DNA of 64,000 nucleotides, taken from Acidimicrobiia bacterium (GTDB lineage Bacteria; Actinomycetota; Acidimicrobiia; Spongiisociales; ZC4RG35). Positions 30,649 through 39,989 of this stretch are shown piece after piece. The notes under the pieces were generated by a model that ran no database searches, was not told where the DNA came from, and was given only the letters and a program-made list of their open reading frames with translations. Location of the stretch: contig JAICNB010000004.1 of the NCBI GenBank assembly GCA_025928935.1, positions 19,687-83,686 on the forward strand, written 5' to 3'. Each line of letters starts with the position of its first letter. Within the stretch, counting starts at the first letter, position 1. The position numbers were made by a program, and so were the translations under genes.

Positions 30649-31967
30649 ACCTCTTCGTAGTACTCGGTGCCGAGATGGGTTATCAGCTCTTCACCCATCA
30701 TGTGTCGGAGCGTGTTCTTCAGCTTGGTGAGCTGGATGAAGAGGTCGTTCTCGGGGTAGAGGCCGGGAGCCGACTGCGGGCTCTTGAAGTAGAACGAGAG
30801 CCACTCCTGTACCCCGGCCCACCCGGAACGCGCGGCGAGATCCATGAATAGGGCCAGGTCGAGCACGATGGGGGCAGCCAGGATCGAGTCCTTGCAGAGG
30901 AAGTCGATCTTGATCTGCATCGGGTAGCCGAGCCATCCGAAGATGTCGATGCTGTCCCACCCCTCCTTGTCGTCGCCCCGGGGCGGGTAGTAGTTGATGC
31001 GGACCTTGTGATAGATGTCGCCGTAGAGCTCGGGATAGACCTCGGGCTGGAGGATCTGCTCGAGGACACCTAGTTTGGAAACCTCCTTCGACCTGAAGCT
31101 ATCGGGATCGTCGAGGACCTCGCCGTCACGATTGCCCAGGATGTTGGTGGAGAACCAACCCCTCACCCCAAGCATCCGGGCCTTGAGGCCGGGCGCCACC
31201 ATCGTCTTCATCAGCGTCTGGCCCGTCTTGAAGTCTTTGCCCGAGATCGGCACCTCCTCCTGGGCGGCGAGCTCGACCAGAGCCGGAGTGTCCACCGTGA
31301 GGTTCGGTGCACCGTTGGCGAAGGGCACCTTCATCTTGAGGGCGGCATAGGCGTAGATCTGCGAGGGGCTGATGGCAGGGTCGTTGTCTTTCAGCCCCTG
31401 CTCGAAAGCCTGGAGGTCGGAATGGACAGCGGATGGCTCCTCGTATGCCTCGGTCGAGCCACACCAGACCATTACGAGACGGTCGACGCCCCGTTCGCCT
31501 CGAAAATGGTCGATGTCTTCCATCAGACGCTCTGCCAGGTCCATGTGGGTCGCGGCTTCCTTGACCTGGTCGATGCCTTCGAGATTCTTCACCCATCGGC
31601 TGGAGAACACCGCCGGGTAGGGTCGCACCGCCCGGAGCTCGTCGCCGATTCCCTCGATGTCTCGGGCGTCGAGGACCCCCGCCTTCATCGCCGAGGTGTA
31701 GGCATCGTCGGAGTAGGGATCCCAGCCACCGAACTCGAGGTCGTCGAGACCGGCGAGGGGGACGAGGTCCTTGATCAGCGGATTGCGGCCGTCGGTCCTC
31801 TTCCCCAGACGGATGTGGGACAGTTGGGACAGTGAACCGAAGGGTTGGGCGTAACCCTTGCGGGCGGCAAGGACCCCTGCGATGAATGTGGTGGAGACGG
31901 CTCCCATGCCGGGGGTGAGGATCCCGAGCTTCCCGGTGGCGGGGGCCGGCGGCTGACTTGGCGACAT
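30645..31967 (-). CDS. ino1: inositol-3-phosphate synthase
   Basis: KLGILTPGMGAVSTTFIAGVLAARKG; SGKDFKTGQTLMKTMVAPGLKARMLGVRGWFSTNILGNRDGEVLDDPDSFRSKEVSK. Confidence 0.92.
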   Translation of the reverse strand: MSPSQPPAPATGKLGILTPGMGAVSTTFIAGVLAARKGYAQPFGSLSQLSHIRLGKRTDGRNPLIKDLVPLAGLDDLEFGGWDPYSDDAYTSAMKAGVLDARDIEGIGDELRAVRPYPAVFSSRWVKNLEGIDQVKEAATHMDLAERLMEDIDHFRGERGVDRLVMVWCGSTEAYEEPSAVHSDLQAFEQGLKDNDPAISPSQIYAYAALKMKVPFANGAPNLTVDTPALVELAAQEEVPISGKDFKTGQTLMKTMVAPGLKARMLGVRGWFSTNILGNRDGEVLDDPDSFRSKEVSKLGVLEQILQPEVYPELYGDIYHKVRINYYPPRGDDKEGWDSIDIFGWLGYPMQIKIDFLCKDSILAAPIVLDLALFMDLAARSGWAGVQEWLSFYFKSPQSAPGLYPENDLFIQLTKLKNTLRHMMGEELITHLGTEYYEEV

Positions 31968-32041
31968 GAGACCTCCTGGTCCAAACGATAGGGCAATCCG
32001 GCGCTGCACTATCGATCGCCCCGCCCACATAGGCTGACAAC

Positions 32042-32497
32042 ATGGATCGCGCCCCTGACTCGATTGGCCCGACCATCGATGTGGCCCTGCTCGCCGATGC
32101 GGTCCAGGCGGTCCGGGGCAAGCTCTTCGTGCTCGGGGGTGGCTGGGACACCCTCTGGGTGCGCTCCTTTCCGGCGCGGCACCCCAGTATGGCGATCGGT
32201 CTGCGCCTCCGCGTCCCGAGCTCGTGGCGCGCCGACGTGCTCGATCTGTCGGTCGACCTCCAGGACGCGGACGGCGCTCCACTCATGACCAAGCCGCTCT
32301 CGCACCAGGTGAAGCTTCCGGCCCACCCTCAGGCCACGCCGGCCACCGACTTCGGCGTGGTCAGGTCTTTCACGTTCAACAATCTCCTCTTCTCCTCCGA
32401 GGGCTCCTATTCATTCGTGATCACGGTCGACGACGAACCGGTGTCGCGTCTTCGCTTCATGGTCAGGGCGCGCCCCACGGAGCCTCCCGGCGTCTGA
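32042..32497 (+). CDS. DUF6941-like protein
   Basis: VALLADAVQAVRGKLFVLGGGWDTLW; 151 aa; resembles short proteins of this DUF family. Confidence 0.6.
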   Translation: MDRAPDSIGPTIDVALLADAVQAVRGKLFVLGGGWDTLWVRSFPARHPSMAIGLRLRVPSSWRADVLDLSVDLQDADGAPLMTKPLSHQVKLPAHPQATPATDFGVVRSFTFNNLLFSSEGSYSFVITVDDEPVSRLRFMVRARPTEPPGV

Positions 32498-32585
32498 CCA
32501 TCCTCACGCGCTCTGCGCGCGGCGATATCACTATCTGCGCGGAGTTGGCGTAAGGAGCCGGTGCCCCATAGGGTGCCCCCGCTGC

Positions 32586-32620
32586 GAGGGACCCCAGGAA
32601 AGTCCCTCGTTTTTGTTTCA
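32586..32620 (+). terminator. intrinsic terminator-like hairpin + T tract
   Basis: GAGGGAC (32586-32592) / GTCCCTC (32602-32608) followed by GTTTTTGTTT. Confidence 0.7.
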
Positions 32621-32638
32621 CAAGAGGTCAGGAGTTCT

Positions 32639-33265
32639 ATGACGTCCCGAGGAAAGGCCGCGCCCTTTCTCACTCTGGTGCTGGCGGCATCCATCGTCGC
32701 CGGCTTCGCTGTCCCCGCCAGTCGCGCACAGGCGGAGACCGCCCCACCGTTCAATGTCGAGTTCCCCCAGGATTCGCAGGTCACCATCTTCTCGTCGACG
32801 TTCGGCGCCTCGAGGTCGGGTGGCAGACATCATCATGGCAATGATCTGATGGCCCCCAAGCTGACACCTGTCTATGCAGCGGCCGAAGGCGTCATCGCCA
32901 TCGTCGACACCTCGAGTCTCGCGGGTCGGTACGTCGAGATCCAACATGCCGGCGGGTGGACCACCCGCTACATGCATCTCAACAACGACGACCCCGGCAC
33001 GGACAACGGTGGTGCGGATTGGTCGCTCACAGTCGTCGCGGGCCTCGGTGTCGGGAGTCACGTCTTGGCAGGCCAGCAGATCGCCTTTGTGGGCGACTCC
33101 GGGAATGCCGAGTGGACCGGGTCACATACCCACTTCGAATTGGCCTACGAGAGCAGGGCGATAGACCCCTATCCCTACCTGAAGGACGCTTTCATCCGTG
33201 CCCAGGAGATCCGCGCGGCGGCCATTCGTAGCACATTGCGATACGGCGAGGACAAGTTGGCCTGA
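32639..33265 (+). CDS. secreted M23 family metallopeptidase
   Basis: Signal peptide; RHHHGNDLMAPKLTPVYAAAEGVI, TRYMHLNND, HTHFEL. Confidence 0.9.
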   Translation: MTSRGKAAPFLTLVLAASIVAGFAVPASRAQAETAPPFNVEFPQDSQVTIFSSTFGASRSGGRHHHGNDLMAPKLTPVYAAAEGVIAIVDTSSLAGRYVEIQHAGGWTTRYMHLNNDDPGTDNGGADWSLTVVAGLGVGSHVLAGQQIAFVGDSGNAEWTGSHTHFELAYESRAIDPYPYLKDAFIRAQEIRAAAIRSTLRYGEDKLA

Positions 33266-33270
33266 CACCC

Positions 33271-33753
33271 CTAGTCAAGGGCTCTTTCCTCGTCATCGGC
33301 ACTCCTCCGCTCCTCGGGGAGGACACGGGCGTCGTCCAGGGCGACGACCTCCTCCACCAGCCCGGGGCTACCCGGTGAGACCTGCCCGGTCTCTGCCGAT
33401 TCGACAGGCGGGCAGTCGCCGTCGTGGACCCAGATGACCCGGGTCACGCCCGAGGCGGCCGCTGCGGCCGCCCAACCGCGCATCACCTGCAGTTCGGTGG
33501 TCGCGAAGGCGCGCTCTCTGGTGTCGCGTGCGGCCTCGGTGACAAGGACAACAGTGAAGCAGTTGGTGAGCGAGCCCTGGATGTGGCTCTCGTCCGACAC
33601 ATCGCCCAATGCGACCTTCACACCCATGGCCCTGAGCTCGGCGACTGACCCCGGATCAGAGACGAAGGCCCTTACCTCACGCCCCGGTGCCACCAGCCCG
33701 ACGACCAGGGCTCGTCCATTCTCGGTGTCGGCTCCGACCACCATCACCGGCAT
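33271..33753 (-). CDS. NAD(P)-binding Rossmann-fold protein (NmrA-like)
   Basis: MPVMVVGADTENGRALVVGLVAPGREVRAFVSDPGSVAELRAMGVKVALGDVSD. Confidence 0.72.
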   Translation of the reverse strand: MPVMVVGADTENGRALVVGLVAPGREVRAFVSDPGSVAELRAMGVKVALGDVSDESHIQGSLTNCFTVVLVTEAARDTRERAFATTELQVMRGWAAAAAASGVTRVIWVHDGDCPPVESAETGQVSPGSPGLVEEVVALDDARVLPEERRSADDEERALD

Positions 33754-33857
33754 GGGCCGAACCTAACCCCTTTCCGCAAGGTTGCCGGCACCGCTCGGCG
33801 AACTCTGCAGCCCTGAGTTCGCCGGCTTCCCGGCAGTGGGGGTCATCCGGTACAATC

Positions 33858-33875
33858 CCACTATCGGGATAGTGG
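33858..33875. promoter_or_regulatory. palindromic operator candidate upstream of sufB
   Basis: CCACTATC-GG-GATAGTGG, perfect 8-bp arms, just downstream of a TACAAT -10-like hexamer (33851-33856). Confidence 0.55.
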
Positions 33876-33945
33876 AAATTCGAGAAGACCGCATTCCGTT
33901 TCAATAAGAGGCCAGAAACCAAGCGACATTCGAGGTGATCGAACA

Positions 33946-35355
33946 GTGGCCACCGTTGACATAGATCTCGGCGCATATCAGCTGGGATGGCATGACGAGG
34001 TCGAGTATGCCTTCACACCTCGCAAGGGCCTCGACGAGGACGTCATCAGGGAGATGTCGGCCATGAAGAAGGAGCCCGAGTGGATGCTCGAGTTCCGCCT
34101 CAAGGCGTACCAGCGGTTCCTTCGCAAGCCGATCCCCCAGTGGGGTGGTGGCGGCGCCCTCGACACCATCGATTTCGACGACATCTATTACTACGTCAAG
34201 CCGGCCGGTGAGCAGCAGAAAGACTGGGACATGGTCCCCGAGGGGATCAAGGCCACCTACGAGAAGCTGGGCATCCCCCAGGCCGAGCGCAAGTACCTGG
34301 CCGGGGTGACCGCGCAGTATGAGTCAGAGGTGGTCTACCACCGCAACCGGGAGGACCTGGAGAAGCTGGGTGTCCTCTTCACCGACATGGACACCGCTCT
34401 GCGGGACTACCCAGAGATCGTGAAGGAGTACTTCGGCACCATCATCCCGCCCAGTGACAACAAGTTCGCCGCCCTGAACTCGGCGGTGTGGTCCGGTGGG
34501 TCCTTCATCTACGTGCCGCCCGGGGTCCATGTCGATCAGCCGCTACAGGCCTACTTCCGGATCAACTCGGAGAACATGGGCCAGTTCGAGCGCACCCTGA
34601 TCATCGTGGACGAAGGCGCATACGTCCACTATGTCGAGGGCTGCTCGGCACCGGTCTACACCACCGATTCACTCCATGCCGCGGTCGTGGAGATCGTGGT
34701 CAAGGAGAATGGGCGCTGCCGGTACACCACCATCCAGAATTGGTCGAACAACGTCTTCAACCTGGTGACCAAGCGGGCCGCCGCCTATCGCAACGCCACG
34801 ATGGAATGGGTGGACGGAAACCTGGGTTCCCGCCTCACCATGAAGTACCCGGCGGTGTGGCTGATGGAGCCCGGTGCGCATGGCGAGGTGCTCTCGATAG
34901 CGTTCGCCGGCGAAGGCCAGCATCAGGATGCCGGGGCCAAGATCATCCATGTGGCCGAGGACACCACCTCGACCATCGTCTCCAAGTCGATCTCGAAGTC
35001 CGGCGGCAGGGCGGGGTATCGCGGGCTGGTCCGGGTCGAGCCGGGAGCGGAGAACGCCAAGTCATTCGTGCGATGTGACGCCCTGATCCTCGACGAGAAG
35101 AGTCGCTCCGACACCTATCCCTACATGGAGATCGAGGAGAACGACGCCGAGATCGGCCACGAGGCCACTGTGTCCAAGGTGGGCGAGGAACAGCTCTTCT
35201 ATCTGATGTCCCGCGGTCTCACCGAGGACCAGGCCACCTCCATGATCGTCGCCGGCTTCATCGAGCCCATCGTCAAGGAGCTCCCGATGGAGTACGCAGT
35301 CGAGATGAACCGGCTCATCGAGCTCAATATGGCGGAGGCGGGAGCAATCGGCTGA
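33946..35355 (+). CDS. sufB: Fe-S cluster assembly protein SufB
   Basis: [79 protein letters not shown] start. Confidence 0.95.
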   Translation: MATVDIDLGAYQLGWHDEVEYAFTPRKGLDEDVIREMSAMKKEPEWMLEFRLKAYQRFLRKPIPQWGGGGALDTIDFDDIYYYVKPAGEQQKDWDMVPEGIKATYEKLGIPQAERKYLAGVTAQYESEVVYHRNREDLEKLGVLFTDMDTALRDYPEIVKEYFGTIIPPSDNKFAALNSAVWSGGSFIYVPPGVHVDQPLQAYFRINSENMGQFERTLIIVDEGAYVHYVEGCSAPVYTTDSLHAAVVEIVVKENGRCRYTTIQNWSNNVFNLVTKRAAAYRNATMEWVDGNLGSRLTMKYPAVWLMEPGAHGEVLSIAFAGEGQHQDAGAKIIHVAEDTTSTIVSKSISKSGGRAGYRGLVRVEPGAENAKSFVRCDALILDEKSRSDTYPYMEIEENDAEIGHEATVSKVGEEQLFYLMSRGLTEDQATSMIVAGFIEPIVKELPMEYAVEMNRLIELNMAEAGAIG

Positions 35356-35382
35356 GACCTGACCGTCTCACCACGTCATACG

Positions 35383-35733
35383 TCACGCCCGTCGTGTGTC
35401 GAGCTTCTGGATGAGCTCGTGGGCGGCCAACTCGATCTCCTTGTGATCCCACTGCGTGGCGCGGAACCGGCAGGCCATCAGGCCACTGCGGTGGAGACGT
35501 CGGAAGTCACCGAGGACGAATGCGTACCGTGCCTTGGTCTCATCCCCGGCACCATCGGTCAAGCCGAGATGCCATCGTGAGTACTCGGCCCAGTCAGCAC
35601 GCTCGAGAAATTCGTTCTCGTCCGCCGCTGTCGGCTGGACGTCAGACCACTCACTCCGCACCACATAGCGTCGGGCCGCGATCATCTCTTCGGCGTGTGT
35701 CACCGCCGCCTCGTTGACGAGGTATTTGGGCAT
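35383..35733 (-). CDS. hypothetical protein
   Basis: 116 aa ORF convergent with sufB; no recognised family. Confidence 0.6.
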   Translation of the reverse strand: MPKYLVNEAAVTHAEEMIAARRYVVRSEWSDVQPTAADENEFLERADWAEYSRWHLGLTDGAGDETKARYAFVLGDFRRLHRSGLMACRFRATQWDHKEIELAAHELIQKLDTRRA

Positions 35734-35752
35734 GACCGGTAGATCCGGGCCT

Positions 35753-35968
35753 CTACCCCTGGACGATGGTGACGTCTACCTCTTCGGGGAGGCTCTCGTC
35801 CGAGGTGTTGTTGACCAGGTACCAGATCCCCAACACCAGCGCGATGGCGATCAGGGCCCCGGCGACGATCATGCCGAAACTCCCCCCTCCGCTCCTGGTG
35901 TCGGTGACTATGATCTCGCGGTCTCTGTCGTTGCTCATTGGCGTTTCCTTCCCTCTCGAAACAGCCAA
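35753..35968 (-). CDS. small single-TM hypothetical protein
   Basis: 71 aa with one TM segment (FGMIVAGALIAIALVLGIWYLVNN). Confidence 0.55.
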   Translation of the reverse strand: MAVSRGKETPMSNDRDREIIVTDTRSGGGSFGMIVAGALIAIALVLGIWYLVNNTSDESLPEEVDVTIVQG

Positions 35969-36050
35969 TTACCACGGCTCCAGGGTGAACAAACCACCGA
36001 GTCTCCCGCCCGATTTATCCTGGTTCGGACCGTGACCCCGGAGACATTCG

Positions 36051-37367
36051 ATTAGCACCTTCCTGGGGCTGGCCGCGGTCCTCGTCCTCATCCTGCTCAC
36101 CGGCTTCTTCGTGGCGGCTGAGTTCGCCCTCGTCGCGGTCGATCGCAGCAACGTCGAGCGCAAAGCTCAGGAGGGGGAACGCCCGGCCCGTCGGATCCTG
36201 GGCTCGCTGCGAAATCTCTCGTTCGAGTTGTCCGGCGCCCAGTTGGGGATCACGCTCACCTCGCTCATCCTCGGCGCTATCGCCGAGCCCACGGTGGCCG
36301 CCCTGATAGAGCCACTCGTCTCGTCGGTCCCGTTCCTGTCGGTTACCGCAGCCCCGGCTGTCTCGCTGGTGATCGCGTTCATCCTCGCCACCGGAGGGGC
36401 GATGGTGTTCGGTGAGCTCGTCCCCAAGAACCTGGCCATCGCCCGGCCCTACTTCTCTGCCGTTTGGTTCGCGATCCCCCTACAGGTCCTGAACCGCCTG
36501 ATACGGCCGCTCATCCTCTTCCTCAACGAGTCCGCCAACTGGACGGTGCGAAAGCTGGGGATCGAACCTAGGGAAGAGCTGGCCGGTGTCCGCTCGATGG
36601 AGGAGCTGGAGCTCATGATCCGGTCTTCGGGCGAAGAAGGCCGTCTCGACGACGACGAGCTTGCGCTGCTCACACGTGCCATCACCTTCACCGAGAAGGT
36701 GGCGGCCGACGCGATGGTGCCGCGGGTGGCGGTTTCTGGACTGAGCCGTCACGATTCGATAGCCGAGTTGCGGCGGGCCTCGGCCGCGACCGGCCATTCC
36801 CGCTTCCCAGTGTTCGACGAGGACCTCGACGACATCGTCGGCGTGGTCCACGTCAAGGACAGCTTCAACGTGCCCGAGTCGCGGGTGCCGGTCACCCCGG
36901 TCGGGGAGATATCGAAGCCTGCCCTGCAGGTTCCGGAGTCGAGCACCCTCGAATATCTCCTGACCCAGCTCCAGACCGAAGGCCGCGGAATGGCCGTAGT
37001 GGTGGACGAATACGGGGGCACCGCCGGAATCGTGACGATCGAGGACCTGCTCGAGGAGATCTTCGGGGAGATCGAGGACGAGTACGACCCTGCGACCACC
37101 ACGACTGGCGAGGCTTCCGAGGAGGTCGAGGTCCTCTCCGGTCTGCTCCATCGTCACGAGGTAGAAGAGCTGATTGGCTTCGAATGGCCCGAGGGTCGGT
37201 ACGAGACCCTCGGTGGCTTCATGGTGTCCAGCCTGGGGAGGTTTCCCGCCCAGGGGGAGATCGTCCGCGTGGGCGGCACGGTGTTCGAGGTGCTCTCGAT
37301 GGATGGCCATCGGGTCGATCAGGTGCGCGTCACCAGGGACACCTCACATGAGGAAGGCGAGAGGTGA
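36051..37367 (+). CDS. CNNM/CBS-domain hemolysin-family transporter (CorC/HlyC-like)
   Basis: GFFVAAEFALVAVDRSNVERKAQEG, paired CBS domains, TAGIVTIEDLLEEIFGEI; N-terminus extended from 36111 to a putative ATT start. Confidence 0.88.
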   Translation: MSTFLGLAAVLVLILLTGFFVAAEFALVAVDRSNVERKAQEGERPARRILGSLRNLSFELSGAQLGITLTSLILGAIAEPTVAALIEPLVSSVPFLSVTAAPAVSLVIAFILATGGAMVFGELVPKNLAIARPYFSAVWFAIPLQVLNRLIRPLILFLNESANWTVRKLGIEPREELAGVRSMEELELMIRSSGEEGRLDDDELALLTRAITFTEKVAADAMVPRVAVSGLSRHDSIAELRRASAATGHSRFPVFDEDLDDIVGVVHVKDSFNVPESRVPVTPVGEISKPALQVPESSTLEYLLTQLQTEGRGMAVVVDEYGGTAGIVTIEDLLEEIFGEIEDEYDPATTTTGEASEEVEVLSGLLHRHEVEELIGFEWPEGRYETLGGFMVSSLGRFPAQGEIVRVGGTVFEVLSMDGHRVDQVRVTRDTSHEEGER

Positions 37368-38647
37368 ACTGGTCGGCACTCCTCTGGCTGGTGGTCTTGC
37401 TCCTCGCGAACGGGTTCTTCGTAGCGGCCGAGTTCGCCTACATCACCGCTCGTCGCAACCTTCTCGAGCAGGTCCCACGGCGATCGGCCCAGGTTGCAGT
37501 TGGCCTCAACAAGAACCTCACTCTCAGCCTTGCCGCAGCCCAGCTCGGGATCACCATGGCCTCGTTGGTCCTGGGTGCCGTCGCCGAGCCGGCCGTGGCC
37601 ACGATCTTCGAGCTCTTGCTCGGGCCTTTGCCCCTCTCGGAGAACGTGATCCATTGGATCTCGCTCGTGATCGCGCTCCTGATCGTCGTGTTCCTGCACA
37701 TGGTGATAGGGGAGATGGCCCCCAAGAACATCACGATCTCCGCCCCGGAGCGCACCGCGGTGGCGCTGGCCCTACCTTTCCGCGCCTTCATCATCATCTT
37801 CAAGCCGTTGATCTGGCTGCTCAACGGCAGTGCCAATGGCGTCCTCAGGCTGTTCGGGGTCCCCGCCACCGATGCGCTGGAGGTCGGTCACTCGGCCGAG
37901 GACCTGGCCGTGATCATCGGCACGGGCCGCAAGGAGGGGGTCATCGAAGACTTCGCCCATCGACTGCTGACCGGGGCGATCACCTTCGGCGACCTCGATG
38001 CGTCAGAGGTGATGGTGCCCAGGCCGGACGTCCAAGCTGCCGCGGCCGACACCCCTGTTTCCGGCATCCAGGAGCTGATGAGGGTCACCGGGCACTCCAG
38101 GATCCCGCTCTATGCCGGGAACATCGACGAGATCGTCGGGTTGGTCCACGTCAAGGATCTCATGGACGACCACATCGATCGGGAAGCGTCGCTGCCCGTC
38201 TCCTCGTTACGGGCGCCCCTGGTCGTGCCCGAGACGGCGCCACTCAGGTCGGTGCTCGACGAGATGCGCCAGTCCCGAACCCATCTCGCCGTGGTTGTCG
38301 ACGAGCACGGCAGCACCGCCGGGATCATCACGATGGAGGACATCGCAGAAGAGCTCGTGGGCGAGATCGCCGACGAGCACGACCTGAGCTCCCGCCCGGT
38401 CTCGGTCGACGCGAACGGGCGCATCGTTGCTTCCGGCACGGTCCGCCCCGACGAACTGGCCCGCTTCGGGGTGAGGCTGCCGTCTGGTGACTACGAGACG
38501 ATCGGGGGCCTCGTGATGGATCGGCTGGGACGGGTCCCTCGCCGGGGAGACGTCATCGAGGACACAGGTTGGCGATTGAAGGTGCGAAGCATCGAGGGTC
38601 GACGGGTCGGCGAGGTCGAGATCACGGCGATGGACAGCGCCCAGTAG
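37364..38647 (+). CDS. CNNM/CBS-domain hemolysin-family transporter, tandem paralog
   Basis: NGFFVAAEFAYITARRNLLEQ; GTGRKEGVIEDFAHRLLTGAITFGDLDASEVMVPR; STAGIITMEDIAEELVGEI. Confidence 0.93.
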   Translation: MNWSALLWLVVLLLANGFFVAAEFAYITARRNLLEQVPRRSAQVAVGLNKNLTLSLAAAQLGITMASLVLGAVAEPAVATIFELLLGPLPLSENVIHWISLVIALLIVVFLHMVIGEMAPKNITISAPERTAVALALPFRAFIIIFKPLIWLLNGSANGVLRLFGVPATDALEVGHSAEDLAVIIGTGRKEGVIEDFAHRLLTGAITFGDLDASEVMVPRPDVQAAAADTPVSGIQELMRVTGHSRIPLYAGNIDEIVGLVHVKDLMDDHIDREASLPVSSLRAPLVVPETAPLRSVLDEMRQSRTHLAVVVDEHGSTAGIITMEDIAEELVGEIADEHDLSSRPVSVDANGRIVASGTVRPDELARFGVRLPSGDYETIGGLVMDRLGRVPRRGDVIEDTGWRLKVRSIEGRRVGEVEITAMDSAQ

Positions 38648-38686
38648 GTGCGGATGGACGGCGGCGCGCAGTAGGCCGCCTCGCCG

Positions 38687-38950
38687 TCAGCTGGATCGTC
38701 CGACGACGTAGCCGAGAATCAGGCCGCCCGCGGCGGCCCAGACGAGGGAGAAGTTGTCCCCGACCGAGGCTATCGAGGGGGCGCCAACGATCCTCATGAT
38801 CGTCGAACCAACGATTCCCCCGATGATGCCCATGAGGATCGAGCCGAGGAGGTTCGTGGCGCTGGCCACGAACCCCGCGATCAGGCCTGCGACGCCGCCG
38901 ACGGCACCGACAACGGCCAGAGCCTGCCAGGTCGAGGCGTCTAGAAACAC
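38687..38950 (-). CDS. GlsB/YeaQ/YmgE-like small membrane protein
   Basis: AGFVASATNLLGSILMGIIGGIVGSTIMRIVG; WAAAGGLILGYVVGR. Confidence 0.75.
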   Translation of the reverse strand: MFLDASTWQALAVVGAVGGVAGLIAGFVASATNLLGSILMGIIGGIVGSTIMRIVGAPSIASVGDNFSLVWAAAGGLILGYVVGRSS

Positions 38951-39002
38951 GCCAGTGACTCCCGGTGGCCCGGCTTTGGGCGGATGGGAGCCGACCGGGC
39001 GC

Positions 39003-39245
39003 TCAGGCTGATACGACTTTCTCTTCGACCACCGTCGTCATGGGGAACTGCACCGATCTTCCCGCCATGCTGAAGGGCTCGGTCAGCATCACCACGATGG
39101 TGGAGGGCCCACGTGAGATCACGTGTCCCGTGTATGTGTGAATTCCTTCTTGATCCTGGGTTATGAATGTAACGACCATGTACCTATCTCTCCGACTCAC
39201 ATAATCGTCATCCGGTTTCACTATGAGTTGGGTCTTGAGACCCAT
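39003..39245 (-). CDS. hypothetical protein, 80 aa
   Basis: Intact short ORF between genes; no domain recognised. Confidence 0.4.
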   Translation of the reverse strand: MGLKTQLIVKPDDDYVSRRDRYMVVTFITQDQEGIHTYTGHVISRGPSTIVVMLTEPFSMAGRSVQFPMTTVVEEKVVSA

Positions 39246-39314
39246 ACTGGTGGCTGACCGGGGTGACTCTCGGTTTATCCATTCGTTACCGGCCGCGACC
39301 TAACTTGGATAGAA

Positions 39315-39989
39315 GTGCGTCTGTTAGTTGTCGAAGATGAGCCCGACCTGGCCAATGCCATCGCCCGAGGGCTGCGCCGGGACGGGCACGCCGTCGATGT
39401 CGCGCTGACCGCCGTGGATGCCGACATGAAGCTCCGCACCGCCGGGTACGACCTGGTGTGTCTCGACTGGAGCCTTCCCGATGGTTCGGGGATCACGCTG
39501 TGCAGGGAACTGGTGAGTGGAGAGCTGCCGACCCTGGAGGGGGAGAGGCCGAGAATCCTGATGCTCACTGCACGCGACGGAGTCGAAGACCGTGTCACGG
39601 GTCTGGACTCGGGAGCAGACGACTATCTGGTCAAGCCTTTTGCCTTCGCCGAGCTGTCGGCCCGTGTGCGTGCACTACTGCGGCGGGATGAGGGCGTGGA
39701 CCCGGTCCTGGAGGTGGGGCCACTTCGGCTCGACCCCGCGCGCTTCGAGGCAAGGCGGGAGGGCATGGTCCTGGAGCTGACGGCCAAGGAGTTCTCCCTC
39801 CTTCACTACTTCATGGCCCATGCCGGGCAGGTGCTGAGCCAGGAGCACCTGCTGGAGCATGTCTGGGACGAGATGGCAGACCCGATGACCAACGTGGTCC
39901 GGGTCACGGTCAGCAATCTACGGAAGAAGCTCGGTGACCCACCCTTGATCGAGACGGTGCCGGGCCGGGGCTACAGGCTGGGCCAGTGA
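39315..39989 (+). CDS. OmpR-family response regulator (MprA-like)
   Basis: RLLVVEDEPDLANAIARGL, CLDWSLPDGSG, MLTARD, DDYLVKPFAFAEL; winged-helix C-terminus ending VPGRGYRLGQ. Confidence 0.96.
   Translation: MRLLVVEDEPDLANAIARGLRRDGHAVDVALTAVDADMKLRTAGYDLVCLDWSLPDGSGITLCRELVSGELPTLEGERPRILMLTARDGVEDRVTGLDSGADDYLVKPFAFAELSARVRALLRRDEGVDPVLEVGPLRLDPARFEARREGMVLELTAKEFSLLHYFMAHAGQVLSQEHLLEHVWDEMADPMTNVVRVTVSNLRKKLGDPPLIETVPGRGYRLGQ

Noticed and set aside
32520-32600. ydaO/c-di-AMP riboswitch upstream of the M23 gene
   Set aside because: Plausible context, but the conserved ydaO core sequence is not present.
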